In this document: positions 34,671-43,410 of the stretch, piece after piece
Layout: each line of letters opens with the position of its first letter
How positions within the stretch are numbered: position 1 is the stretch's first letter
Origin: Pseudomonas sp. Q11
Lineage (GTDB): Bacteria > Pseudomonadota > Gammaproteobacteria > Pseudomonadales > Pseudomonadaceae
Length of the DNA stretch: 64,000 nucleotides
Assembly (NCBI RefSeq): GCF_024494355.1
Contig: NZ_JAKNQY010000018.1
Span: 1-64,000, forward strand
Direction: 5' to 3'
The notes under the pieces: model-generated
Seen by the model: the letters and a program-made list of their open reading frames with translations, nothing else
Database searches by the model: none
What the model was told of the DNA's origin: nothing
Position numbers and translations under genes: made by a program

Positions 34671-37019
34671 CTACTCTAGCCACGGTGTCAGACGCTCCCA
34701 AGCTAAGCCGAGTAACCGTCTAGACCTAGCATCAATAAAATCGATACTCCACTCTTGCTCGAAGCTACCCAAAGCGGACAAATGAGGCATATGCGACGAC
34801 ATTTGAGCAAGTTGTTGGGTAGCGGACGGAATTTTTATCCCAGCATCCGCTGCTGCGGTCAAAATAGTTTCGGCTTCTTCGTGAGAAGATGCACCTAATG
34901 CTTTGTACAATACACGCTTTACATCCCAAGGCCGGTTGCTCAACGAGCTGTTAGCATCAGATTGCACAAGCACGAGATTACCAAGACGATGAATATTTTC
35001 CCGATTTAAATATATGTCGTCTCCCCAACCCGTGACAGACGTTTGAGGTGCTATGTGCTCAAGAGACAGATGACGCTCGTCTGTAAACCCCTCATAAGTT
35101 AAGCACGTTGACGAAGACGGCTTACCTTGAATAATCAATCCATTTCCGGCAGGGTCGGCAATCGCATCGTGATATGCAGCTAAAAGAATAAACCTAGCAG
35201 TTGGTCGGCTATTTGAATATGCGGGAATTTGAGATGCATCACTAATAAATTGATCTCGATCGATTAACCCTCCTTTAGCAGGGCTGGTAAGTCGAGCCCG
35301 CAACTCCTGTTTTAATTTAACAATATCAACAGTAGGTTCAGCTACATCAGGTGAAGAGCCGGAGCGATTTTTCCGGGCAAGAGCAGGTAAACCGGTCAAG
35401 GAGTTCACCGAAGATAAAATCTCACGATACTCCTGGTCAATGTTTGCAGTACCGCGATGGGACGCGCGCCAAAGAGCAGAAAAAGCAGTCATTGCTTTAA
35501 TTGCTTCTTCAAAATCAGATATTTTTTTGTCCCGGTCAGTATCTGAGGCAGCGATCGCGGCAGAGTAAAATCTGACAAGAGGAGCGATGACTACAGTATG
35601 TTTAAGTTCTCTGAAGTAACTAAGGCATAATTTAACCGCATCCGTCGTGGCGTCTACAGGGAGATTAGCGAGCGAGGGCGTTTTGGTATCAAACTCCCAT
35701 GAATGCTGAATGAACGTAGCAACATCACGGAGGTGGGCTACGAATGCTATCCTTTGCTCTTTATCGCCTTCATATCTTTCAAATTCTTCCTTCAAATAGC
35801 GTCGCTGGTCAGCTAAACGTTTGGAAAGTTTTTTCCCGGTCTCTGCAGCAGCAAAATAAATCAGTAAATCTGAAGTAGCTGCCTGTAATCTGTCGCCGAC
35901 CTTAAAGCCTGACAGGTAATCTGACACCACCCCCAAACAGCGACGAGACTCCGATTGCTCAAATTGAGCCAGGGTTTCAGCACTAACTACACGGGGTTTA
36001 AATGTTTCATAGGCGGTAAGAGGTTCGCCAGTCGTATTCAATGACTCAAAGACAGTGAAGGCATAATCTTCATTCTTCCCTCTTACAACGGTTACGGCCA
36101 CTCTATTGAGTAGGTATCCGGCGAGGAGAATAAGGTGTAATAGACCAGAGTACTCCTGAGAAAGCTCTTCTGACTTAAGCTGTGCGACAACCTCTGTTGG
36201 GAACTCATGATTAAGCAGCGCCTGCTGAAGTTTTTTTGCCGAAATAATATCTTCGGTAGTAGGGAGCTCTTCTAGCTCTTCCTTTCTAGCGGCACCTGTA
36301 GCTATTGGTTTAAATATTTTCGAGAGTTGCACGTAACGCTCAACGAGCGCATCCTCACCCTCAATACGATGTTCCCTCTTCTGAGGTTTGAACTCACTAA
36401 TTTTCTCTTCAGCCAACGTAGCTACATACTTCGAAATAAGATTCGCTATTGGCGACTCGTATTTAGCCAACTGAATACTCCGCGACCACTGATCATCGAA
36501 CGATCTAATCATACGCGGATATAAAGGAGAGTCTCCGTATGCCTGCCGCTCGAAGAATGTTGCAGCGAGCTCTTCCATCACTCGACGAGCTTGGCCATCT
36601 AGCCAGAGAAGAGCAGGTGACCACTCCTCCGATTTTTGTGATTTTAGAAGCTTACTGTGCGCCAAGTTTATATTGTTATGCAAAGCCAAACATACAAGAA
36701 GCAGTGTAGTGAGCCTCTGCTGTCCATCAATGACTGTAAGCAGCTTTCCTGGGACATCCTGCCTAACAATGGGCTGGACTGTCGTGTAATTGATATCATG
36801 TATAGTAATTACTGTACCTAGAAAGGTAAAACTTTCGTCGCTTTCAAGTAACATGGCATAGCCGTGGAGTGTATCCTCGACCAGCTTACTTACTTTATCG
36901 CGATCCCAACCATAAGGACGTTGATAAGGTGGAATATATAAGCCCAAGCCACGTTCGCTCAATAGCTCGCGAACCGTCTTTGAATTTGCTTCAAAAATAT
37001 CCTTTGCTTCCATTGGCAT
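34671..37019 (-). CDS. sspE: phosphorothioation-sensing nuclease SspE (DUF262-DUF1524)
   Basis: 782-residue effector. N-terminal DUF262 (ParB/GmrSD-like NTPase) shows IPPYQRPYGW (29-38) and VIDGQQRLTT with D98-G-Q-Q-R102, the catalytic signature. The C-terminal DUF1524 HNH nuclease is near residues 650-700 with SLEHIAPQT and HRLGNLVLVQSDANSSLSNRPW (shortened: HRLGNLVLV..N..LSNRPW). Known SspE hydrolyses NTP when it senses phosphorothioate DNA and nicks invading unmodified phage DNA. It is last in the operon behind sspD, 20 bases downstream, with GGAG before the ATG. Base composition is clearly more AT-rich than flanking core genes, which fits lateral transfer. Confidence 0.86.
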   Translation of the reverse strand: MPMEAKDIFEANSKTVRELLSERGLGLYIPPYQRPYGWDRDKVSKLVEDTLHGYAMLLESDESFTFLGTVITIHDINYTTVQPIVRQDVPGKLLTVIDGQQRLTTLLLVCLALHNNINLAHSKLLKSQKSEEWSPALLWLDGQARRVMEELAATFFERQAYGDSPLYPRMIRSFDDQWSRSIQLAKYESPIANLISKYVATLAEEKISEFKPQKREHRIEGEDALVERYVQLSKIFKPIATGAARKEELEELPTTEDIISAKKLQQALLNHEFPTEVVAQLKSEELSQEYSGLLHLILLAGYLLNRVAVTVVRGKNEDYAFTVFESLNTTGEPLTAYETFKPRVVSAETLAQFEQSESRRCLGVVSDYLSGFKVGDRLQAATSDLLIYFAAAETGKKLSKRLADQRRYLKEEFERYEGDKEQRIAFVAHLRDVATFIQHSWEFDTKTPSLANLPVDATTDAVKLCLSYFRELKHTVVIAPLVRFYSAAIAASDTDRDKKISDFEEAIKAMTAFSALWRASHRGTANIDQEYREILSSVNSLTGLPALARKNRSGSSPDVAEPTVDIVKLKQELRARLTSPAKGGLIDRDQFISDASQIPAYSNSRPTARFILLAAYHDAIADPAGNGLIIQGKPSSSTCLTYEGFTDERHLSLEHIAPQTSVTGWGDDIYLNRENIHRLGNLVLVQSDANSSLSNRPWDVKRVLYKALGASSHEEAETILTAAADAGIKIPSATQQLAQMSSHMPHLSALGSFEQEWSIDFIDARSRRLLGLAWERLTPWLE

Positions 37020-37039
37020 TTAAAACACTCCGTAACAGG

Positions 37040-37882
37040 TTATTTGTGGCAAACCAGGCAAGCGCCGCCACCCTCATCTAATAAATATAAATCATCTATA
37101 TCTGTAGGTTCCCCATCAACGACTCGCAATGGGTTAGGCTTTCTTCGTGCTAAATCTCGAGCTTTGCGAACTGCAAAATCTTGCTTTATTTGTGCGACGC
37201 GCTCTGGCTTCTCTAAATCACCTAATGACTCACCCTGACTCCAGGTGAAGGGTGAGCCACTGTCGACAGCATTTTTCTCGTACTCTTTTGCTTCCTCAAA
37301 GCGATCTGGATGGTTCTGCTTGAGATTTACCCATTCGATTTTTTGCTGAAAAAAACAAAAAGTACAACCGCTCCGAGAGCGCCAATCATAATACTTTGGC
37401 AGGCCCAAACCTGACGCTTCCAAAATATCAATTACTCCTGGCTTATCAACACCGCCTTCTCTGAATGGTAACTTGACCACGAGATTATCTTCCCTTGCGA
37501 TCATACCTTCACGATGCTCCTCGTCAGCCCGAATTGCTACGTAACTGTAGACTCTATGTCCCGCTTTTAACCAAGGATGAATCCACTGCTTGAAAGGGTC
37601 TAACTTCAGCTTTCTTGTACACCACCGCGTATTAGCGGATGGCAAAAAATTATTGTATTGACGAAGCCAAAAATCAAAATCTCTATGCGGATTAAGACGC
37701 TCGATTGGCTTACCAAGAAACCCTTCCAAACGTCCTAAAAACTCATAAACTTCTGGGAGTTCTTTTCCCGTATCGGTAAAAAAATACTTAATATTCAGAT
37801 CAGGATAGTGCTGACTCATGTATACAGCGAGCGCAGCACTATCCTTACCACCAGACAATCCTAAAACGTGATGTTCAGTCAT
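37040..37882 (-). CDS. sspD: DNA phosphorothioation protein SspD (PAPS reductase / DndC-like)
   Basis: 280-residue ATP pyrophosphatase of the PAPS reductase family, related to DndC. The PP-loop S10-G-G-K-D-S15 is at the N-terminus. Cysteines C88 (TRWCTRK), C173-x2-C176 (SGCTFCFF) and C275-x2-C278 (ACLVCHK) are candidates for an Fe-S cluster and sulfur transfer. It would activate the DNA backbone phosphate for sulfur insertion. The gene overlaps sspC by four bases. No cysteine desulfurase (SspA) is encoded nearby; a housekeeping IscS could supply sulfur. Confidence 0.87.
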   Translation of the reverse strand: MTEHHVLGLSGGKDSAALAVYMSQHYPDLNIKYFFTDTGKELPEVYEFLGRLEGFLGKPIERLNPHRDFDFWLRQYNNFLPSANTRWCTRKLKLDPFKQWIHPWLKAGHRVYSYVAIRADEEHREGMIAREDNLVVKLPFREGGVDKPGVIDILEASGLGLPKYYDWRSRSGCTFCFFQQKIEWVNLKQNHPDRFEEAKEYEKNAVDSGSPFTWSQGESLGDLEKPERVAQIKQDFAVRKARDLARRKPNPLRVVDGEPTDIDDLYLLDEGGGACLVCHK

Positions 37883-40800
37883 TCTGAGCTCTCCCGAACG
37901 CGCTGACTCATAAGGAGAGCTCCCGCTTCAGCCAATGCGGCAATAACGATTTCTCGACTCTCGCTTTGCGTCATCGCGAGCAAACGCTTTACTACTTCGT
38001 CAACAGCCACAACATCGCTTTCGGCGATGTCAACAGAGCCAGTCGCGTCCTGACCATGCTTTGCACCAAACACCACGCCGATAACCCTACGTGATGCTGG
38101 TCTGCCATGGAGAGGAGCCATGGCCTCCTCTTTCCTTATGTCTATTGACCATGAACCAATTTGCGATAACGCTGCGTCAATATCACGATCCACCCATTGG
38201 GCAGGTGGTTTACTCGTTGCGAGACTAATTATTTTTTCGATACTTTCGGCATCATCAACATATGTTTCTAGTCGTGTGGCGAAAGCATCAAGTAAGAAAT
38301 CTCCAGTGATACCCTTAACCCCAGCAGCCCGCCTCTGTAACGCATCAACATCTCGCCCAGTATGATCCAATGCTGCAAAGAGCTTTTCCTTTACCCGAGC
38401 CAACATCGCAGGATAGGCCGAAAACAGCTCGTCAGTTACGAGTTTTAACTTAGCAATAAGATCATCTGAATCAATGGCTCCAAGCACTGTCGGCAAGTCG
38501 GCAAATATTACTTTGTGAGGATCATTAGCTTTTAGAAGCATAGCTCTAACATCCTGAGCCATCTGCGAGATAGTGGATGTCCGCCTAGTCCAGGCCGGCA
38601 AACCAACCACCATACTTACTAAACCACGGGCAGCATCTAGGGGCTCGACATCGGCACCATTATGGGAAAAAATTGAAACTGTTTCAGCAATGGCCGATAC
38701 AAGCTTTACTTTATCCTTAGAAGCCTCAACAAATTGGAATCTTATTCTTTTAGGATCTTGGAGCCACTCATCAATTGCAGCTTCTGTAATATCTGGAGTA
38801 AAGCCACCGTCGATATACATCGCCAAGGCAGAACGATTTGATAGGAAAAAAGCTAAGGCCAAGACCGGCATCAGGCCCGAACGGATGCCATAGGGCGGAG
38901 CACCCCAAAACTCATATAAGTCAGCTAGAGAAACCGTACTGTTAGGTTGCAGGAGGTAACTTTCCGTATCCCACCATAGAGCGTTCATGTCATTGTACTT
39001 GTACCCGACCATCGGCTCGCCAAAAGCCCAGCCCTCTCCTCTATCGGCGTGCAACCCCGTACTATGAAGAACGGTATAGTAGAGACCAGCATCAGCAGGA
39101 TGGCCCTGATAACCTAGCTCGGCTTCGAAAGTATGAGACACCATCCGATACAGTAGATCTTTTCGAGCCTTACTTGAATTACTAGATAGCTCTTCCCTAT
39201 TTATTAGCTCGCTAAGTATGCGAGGACTTTTGAAATATATGTCTTTTGCAATCGCTGATGCTGTTACAGAAAGAGATGCAGTTCTAGCTCTCACCTGAAC
39301 GACACCATTGTGGTACCACTTCGACAGACTGAATGCATCTGTCAACTCCTCCTCAAGCGAGGATCTAATTGCTGCCACTCTCCCAGTTAGCTCCCGTTTC
39401 GCGACAGAATCACCCTCAAGCTCGGGTTTAGTACGCATAACTCTTTCAGAAGCAGCCAATTCAAGACTTAAATCGGCGATTTTCTCTGCGTTACCCGGAA
39501 CACCAAAAAGTAAGGCACGGTCACTGTTTTCCAAGCTTAACTTTTTCGCTTGTGCGTCAGCAGAGTTTGTTGACTGCCCGACCTCAGGTAGGCAAAGAAG
39601 AAATGAGCCCACACTACTTCTTTCTGGCTTCAGCTTTTTTAGGTACTCCCCCGCTTCAGACAAGCGGATTATCTGGCGACTAAACCACCGCATCGTTCCA
39701 GTTTCATGATAAAGCCTTTTCGCCAGTATAGGTTGAAGATCACTTAAAGCTGAAACCTGGGAAAGTGCATATGTACCTATTTCATATCTAGCTTGGTTGA
39801 CTGCTGCCTCAATATCAAAATCACTTCCCGCATAAACCCCATAAGCACCTAGATGCTTACGTTCAATCAAAATTTTCCAATTAACTAGGTTTATTAGCGT
39901 TTTATGTATATCAGCAGAGGCAACCCCAGGAATTGAAACTGAAAGGACTTTCTCTTCCGGAACAATTCCTGAGCCATTTCTAAACATTTCAATCAGAGCG
40001 ACGACTTTTGTCAGCTCAACATGCAAGCTATCTCCCTTCGCCTCTGCTCGCTCAACTGCATCGCAAGCAACGGCCCATCGATGCCCATCGGGAGAGGCAA
40101 TTATAGCCGGCTCTAGGTTAGCCTTTAAATAATCCCAATACCGCGCGGGTCCGTATGTTAAATATTCGGAACAGCTTGTCCCTTCTAAAAACTCAAGAAA
40201 ACCAAGCGGTTCCCGAGAAGCTAGAAAACCAAAAGTGCTTCTCTCATTTTGGCCAAAACGTCGCTTCGATATCGGCCCCAGAAGAGCAGCTGTAATCGGA
40301 TGAAGTGGCCAGCACTTTACCAATCCCGCGCCCATCCCTAGTGGCGTGCTCGGCCTTCTTGCCTTTATAGATTTAGCTATAACATCTGATTGCGCGCGGG
40401 CGTCAACCAAATGCTCAATCGTCGATACCTCGATAGCCTTGCCAATAAGTTCAACAACTTCATCCGTAGCGGAAACTAACGGAATATCAACAAATCTACC
40501 TTGAACCTTAGCCCAATCATCTTGCGACTGCCTACCTAGTCTAGAAGCATATGCATCAAAAGCCTGGTGCAAAATACCTACAATAATCAGCTTTCCATGA
40601 CTACGGCTCGCAGCTTCAGCAAGCTCCTGAAATATGTAAATATCATCACCATCTTGTGCTGCCGCTTCCAGCAATTTCCCCAACTCATCAATGACTAAAA
40701 GGACTCCTTGAGGGTGGAGCTCTGCTGTAGAAACAATCTCACCTACTACGTCAATAGTCCTTTTCTTAGTTGGCGTCTCTCCCTTGGCTTTCGCCAAGGC

Positions 40801-41223
40801 ATTTGAAAGCTCGCTAACGATACTCGCCCTCTTGCCTACGATAGGCACAACCACCCACCCATCGTCACGGGCATCAAAAGCTTTATAAACAACGTTATCG
40901 GCGGGAAGATCTAGAATGGTTTTCGCTTTTGCCCTAACTAGCTGGTTTGAACCCACCAAAGAACAAAGCATTAGGGCGAGAGAAGACTTACCTCCTCCAT
41001 ATGGACCCGTCCACGTGAATGCTCTTTGCTTGGTTTCAGTAATTTGGCGCGCCATATTTTCCAGCAATGCGCGGGCAGTTCCTTGGCATACATATCCAGA
41101 TAATGCGTCATCGCGACCTAGATCTGCATCCAGCCGAACAGAACGAAGAAATTGCCGAGAGATATGAACCACATCCGACAACTTATTGATATTCGGCTCT
41201 GCATTCTGCTTAGACTTTGGCAT
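37879..41223 (-). CDS. sspC: SspC-type ATPase
   Basis: 1114-residue P-loop ATPase, the largest protein in the window. Walker A is G73-P-Y-G-G-G-K79-S80 in FTWTGPYGGGKSSLALMLCS and Walker B is VLLVIDELGKLL at about 174-185. The remainder is large and without a motif I can name. In described SspBCD systems SspC is the ATPase working with the nickase SspB and the sulfur-transfer protein SspD in single-strand phosphorothioation. It overlaps sspB by 14 bases and sspD by four, indicating tight coupling. Confidence 0.82.
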   Translation of the reverse strand: MPKSKQNAEPNINKLSDVVHISRQFLRSVRLDADLGRDDALSGYVCQGTARALLENMARQITETKQRAFTWTGPYGGGKSSLALMLCSLVGSNQLVRAKAKTILDLPADNVVYKAFDARDDGWVVVPIVGKRASIVSELSNALAKAKGETPTKKRTIDVVGEIVSTAELHPQGVLLVIDELGKLLEAAAQDGDDIYIFQELAEAASRSHGKLIIVGILHQAFDAYASRLGRQSQDDWAKVQGRFVDIPLVSATDEVVELIGKAIEVSTIEHLVDARAQSDVIAKSIKARRPSTPLGMGAGLVKCWPLHPITAALLGPISKRRFGQNERSTFGFLASREPLGFLEFLEGTSCSEYLTYGPARYWDYLKANLEPAIIASPDGHRWAVACDAVERAEAKGDSLHVELTKVVALIEMFRNGSGIVPEEKVLSVSIPGVASADIHKTLINLVNWKILIERKHLGAYGVYAGSDFDIEAAVNQARYEIGTYALSQVSALSDLQPILAKRLYHETGTMRWFSRQIIRLSEAGEYLKKLKPERSSVGSFLLCLPEVGQSTNSADAQAKKLSLENSDRALLFGVPGNAEKIADLSLELAASERVMRTKPELEGDSVAKRELTGRVAAIRSSLEEELTDAFSLSKWYHNGVVQVRARTASLSVTASAIAKDIYFKSPRILSELINREELSSNSSKARKDLLYRMVSHTFEAELGYQGHPADAGLYYTVLHSTGLHADRGEGWAFGEPMVGYKYNDMNALWWDTESYLLQPNSTVSLADLYEFWGAPPYGIRSGLMPVLALAFFLSNRSALAMYIDGGFTPDITEAAIDEWLQDPKRIRFQFVEASKDKVKLVSAIAETVSIFSHNGADVEPLDAARGLVSMVVGLPAWTRRTSTISQMAQDVRAMLLKANDPHKVIFADLPTVLGAIDSDDLIAKLKLVTDELFSAYPAMLARVKEKLFAALDHTGRDVDALQRRAAGVKGITGDFLLDAFATRLETYVDDAESIEKIISLATSKPPAQWVDRDIDAALSQIGSWSIDIRKEEAMAPLHGRPASRRVIGVVFGAKHGQDATGSVDIAESDVVAVDEVVKRLLAMTQSESREIVIAALAEAGALLMSQRVRESSE

Positions 41224-42148
41224 AGGCGGCCTTCAAAAATGTGCTCTTGGCTTTTTTAATATCGTTCAAGGCATTCCCCTGTCGAGTAACTTGCCGGATC
41301 CCAGCTTGTTCCGTCCACAGAAGCTGCCCCTTGCTTAGCTGCTCTAGCCCCATCAAGCGATCAGCTACTGCATGCTCGTCCAGTTTGAAGACTCTCCCAG
41401 GAGACCCATAGTCGTGAGCCACACGATCAAAAGCCATAACAGAGCCGGACTGACCCAAGCTCTCCCAATAGTCAAGTAAGGCATAAGCAAATACACCATC
41501 GGGTAATGAGCGCTTGGCTCCACGCCGAAACTCGAAGCTATCTTTAGTGTTTTGTTGAATTAAGCCAAGCTCGCCAAGAAGAGGCTCACTCATTTCCTCA
41601 GGTGAATCACCACCGAGCCTCGGTACGTAGCTTCTAATACAGCATTCGACATCCCTTTTCAGAGTTGCGAGTGAAATACGTAAGTTGTGCTCAGAGATCA
41701 TCCCCGACAACGCATCCACAATGCCTTCTCGTTTAAAGACCTGCTGAACTACATGGTTATAAATGAAATACCATGTCGTGGTCTTCTCTGGGCTACTCGC
41801 GAGAAACCAATGCATGAGCCAAGTGGTCGCAGGTTGCTCAGCAAATGGATCAAGCCCGGTTTCCGGATCAAACAGCATGTCTGCCAATTCAGTCGGCACG
41901 AATCCACCATCCGACTCTTCGATGATGTGACAAGCTGTAGCCCAAAACCTAATAGATGTGACCATATTTTTCCCCACCCCAAACCGAGCGATGGCGGAAT
42001 CCTCCGAAAATACGGTCTTGGGCGCGGTAAGCCCTAGACTCCTAAAATAGGCAACAGCATCATAGGCCTTGCGTAGCCAAAGCTGACGTAGGGGAAAGGT
42101 CTCGTGACCCGAGAATTGGGGGCGTTGGTTAGGGCGTAATATGATCAT
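41210..42148 (-). CDS. sspB: DUF4007 protein SspB
   Basis: 312-residue DUF4007 protein, first gene of the operon. The family N-terminus PQFSGHETFPLRQLWLRKAYD and FGVGKNMVTSIRFWATAC are clear. Described SspB has nicking activity and cooperates with SspC and SspD to place the sulfur in one strand. The frame is open to 42205, but I choose the ATG at 42148 because it gives the usual short N-terminus before the FSGHETF motif; its ribosome site is weak. A LexA-like box lies about 60-75 bases upstream. Confidence 0.84.
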   Translation of the reverse strand: MIILRPNQRPQFSGHETFPLRQLWLRKAYDAVAYFRSLGLTAPKTVFSEDSAIARFGVGKNMVTSIRFWATACHIIEESDGGFVPTELADMLFDPETGLDPFAEQPATTWLMHWFLASSPEKTTTWYFIYNHVVQQVFKREGIVDALSGMISEHNLRISLATLKRDVECCIRSYVPRLGGDSPEEMSEPLLGELGLIQQNTKDSFEFRRGAKRSLPDGVFAYALLDYWESLGQSGSVMAFDRVAHDYGSPGRVFKLDEHAVADRLMGLEQLSKGQLLWTEQAGIRQVTRQGNALNDIKKAKSTFLKAAYAKV

Positions 42149-42166
42149 AGGTACCAATACTATCCC

Positions 42167-42189
42167 AGACTGGATGGAGTCACCAGTCT
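42167..42189. promoter_or_regulatory. inverted repeat in the sspB leader
   Basis: AGACTGG at 42167-42173 and CCAGTCT at 42183-42189 form a perfect 7-bp inverted repeat with a 9-base centre, between the LexA-like box and the sspB start. It could be a second operator or a hairpin in the 5' untranslated region. Confidence 0.4.
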
Positions 42190-42207
42190 GCACAGGCCCA
42201 TACAATA

Positions 42208-42223
42208 CTGTATAAATACACAG
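42208..42223. promoter_or_regulatory. LexA-like box upstream of sspB
   Basis: CTGTATAAATACACAG fits CTGT-N8-ACAG, the LexA consensus shared by E. coli and Pseudomonas LexA1, with an AT-rich centre. It is 60-75 bases before the sspB ATG and could overlap its promoter. Confidence 0.55.
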
Positions 42224-42291
42224 ATTTCGAGTAACCCTAGCAGCTTAGCTAAGCCTCATTGCAGGGCAGCTTGAATGAGAGAGGAGCTCGG

Positions 42292-42316
42292 AAAGGTCTT
42301 GCCAAGCAAGACCTTT
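42292..42316. terminator. hairpin between DUF6124 gene and ssp region
   Basis: AAAGGTCTTG at 42292-42301 and CAAGACCTTT at 42307-42316 form a perfect 10-bp stem with a 5-base loop. Four T follow on the plus strand and three on the minus strand. It probably ends DUF6124 transcripts and insulates the ssp promoter. Confidence 0.65.
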
Positions 42317-42343
42317 TATGCCAAGAGGGCAGCAACCCTCGCC

Positions 42344-42703
42344 CTATCTCACCTCAACAATATCCAAAGCCCGATTCGCCAACAGCTCACTCACCTCAAT
42401 CACCTGCAAAATCCCCATCGCAACACGCCGTCGCGAACCCTCAAGGTCAAACGCCAGATCATTGATCATGGCATTGGCCGCAGCCAGGTTTTCACTGAGA
42501 CTGGCGAGCAGACACTCCGAATCAACATCAGGTGCGATGCGGAAGATGCTGTTGGGGTTGTCAGACGTTTCTTTCTTCGGCGTAGGCTTCAGATAAAAAT
42601 CCAAAGCCCGTTCAGCAGCTTCATCGAGCTTCTTGTTACGAGCGGACTGAGCGCGAGACATATGCTCATCTGCAGCTGGCGGGTTCGGTGTAATTTTAGC
42701 CAT
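42344..42703 (-). CDS. DUF6124 family protein
   Basis: 119-residue protein of the DUF6124 family that is frequent, often in several copies, in P. fluorescens-group genomes; function unknown. The body is helical and charged: SRAQSARNKKLDEAAERALDFYL, then SLSENLAAANAMINDLAFDLEGSRR (both cut in part). The ATG at 42703 has AGGAG 8 bases upstream; the open frame continues 51 codons further but that part is the structured leader. The leader can hide this ribosome site in a 9-bp stem, so expression is probably controlled at translation. Confidence 0.8.
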   Translation of the reverse strand: MAKITPNPPAADEHMSRAQSARNKKLDEAAERALDFYLKPTPKKETSDNPNSIFRIAPDVDSECLLASLSENLAAANAMINDLAFDLEGSRRRVAMGILQVIEVSELLANRALDIVEVR

Positions 42704-42930
42704 GGTAAAGCTCCTAGAGTCTATTGGAGCTGCCACCATTCGCTGCGAAACGAAGTTGGGGTGGCAGCTGTACGCGGGTTCGCAGACCGGGACTCTAGGG
42801 ACCGGCAGACCCGAAGGTCTCCCACGCACAGCCACCTCTGACGAAATCACAGACATGGGCGATCTGCTTTCGAAGGTGACGTTGTGCGCCTATAGAGTCC
42901 GGGCTGCGAAACCCGATCACTGATGCTCAG
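42704..42930 (-). promoter_or_regulatory. structured 5' leader of the DUF6124 gene
   Basis: No gene is seen in this stretch. It contains a 9-bp closing stem CCTAGAGTC (42713-42721) / GACTCTAGG (42791-42799) that includes the AGG of the AGGAG ribosome site, an inner 10-bp hairpin AGCTGCCACC (42728-42737) / GGTGGCAGCT (42760-42769), a loop segment CTGCGAA (42743-42749) complementary to TTCGCAG (42779-42785), and further hairpins at 42808-42821 (AGACC-CGAA-GGTCT) and 42917-42933 (TCACTGA-TGC-TCAGTGA). A second CTGCGAA at 42904-42910 could compete for TTCGCAG. Confidence 0.6.
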
Positions 42931-43041
42931 TGACAAGACTCAAACTACCGACGGGCCCCAAAACGCACAAGCCGGCGGATTCTGGCGTAGTTGTAGGCAA
43001 TGGCGCAAGGCGGTGTCGGCTGGATATTGGGGTTGTGTCGG
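42909..43041. repeat. long repeat, copy A (related copy at 46881)
   Basis: About 130 bases match 46881-47012 at roughly 85 percent by eye, with a 38-base identical core around GCACAAGCCGGCGGATTCTG and GGCGTAGTTGTAGGCAATGG. In this copy it lies upstream of the DUF6124 gene on its coding strand, so it may be part of that gene's promoter and leader. Confidence 0.8.
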
Positions 43042-43086
43042 GCTGCTGATTGGTCTGTAGGCTGCTGATCTATTTGGCTGATGAGT

Positions 43087-43229
43087 CGCTATCGCGAGCA
43101 GGCTCACTCCCACAGAGGAGCGTGTGTACATATGTCGCTGCTGGCGACATGACGATAGAACGTGTCGCTGAAATCCAAAAATGGCGACACGTCAGGCATT
43201 TCAAACATAGGAATGGCAGAGCGGGTTTG
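43087..43229. repeat. direct repeat, copy 1 (left of levansucrase)
   Basis: 143 bases that recur in the same direction at 45147-45290 with about nine of ten positions identical. It includes one REP half (CGCGAGCAGGCTCACTCCCAC) and two GTCGC hairpins: ATGTCGC/GCGACAT at 43132-43150 and CGTGTCGC/GCGACACG at 43161-43191. The rest of 43230-43410 holds no gene I can support. Confidence 0.88.
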
Positions 43230-43410
43230 CTCGAGGGAATGCATTCGCGACTGACTGCATCCTTGCAGCCAGTCGCGAAGAGGGTTACGACTCCTTGTTC
43301 AATGGGGCTTGCGAGCAACGTCGCAATGAATCAGGCGGGATATCTCGATCATATCCACGACGGTTTTGTCATCGACCGCAAACCCGCTGCCTGAAAGCCC
43401 TGTGTTGCTA

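Noticed and set aside
34671..42148. Assignment of the operon as Dnd, BREX type 4 or GmrSD alone
   Set aside because: DndB, DndD and DndE, PglZ and BrxL are absent, and the gene set with DUF4007 and a 1100-residue ATPase fits Ssp better than a lone GmrSD enzyme.
42704..42856. Longer DUF6124 protein starting at 42856
   Set aside because: The upstream part is arginine-rich, lies in the structured leader, and a proper AGGAG site precedes the ATG at 42703.
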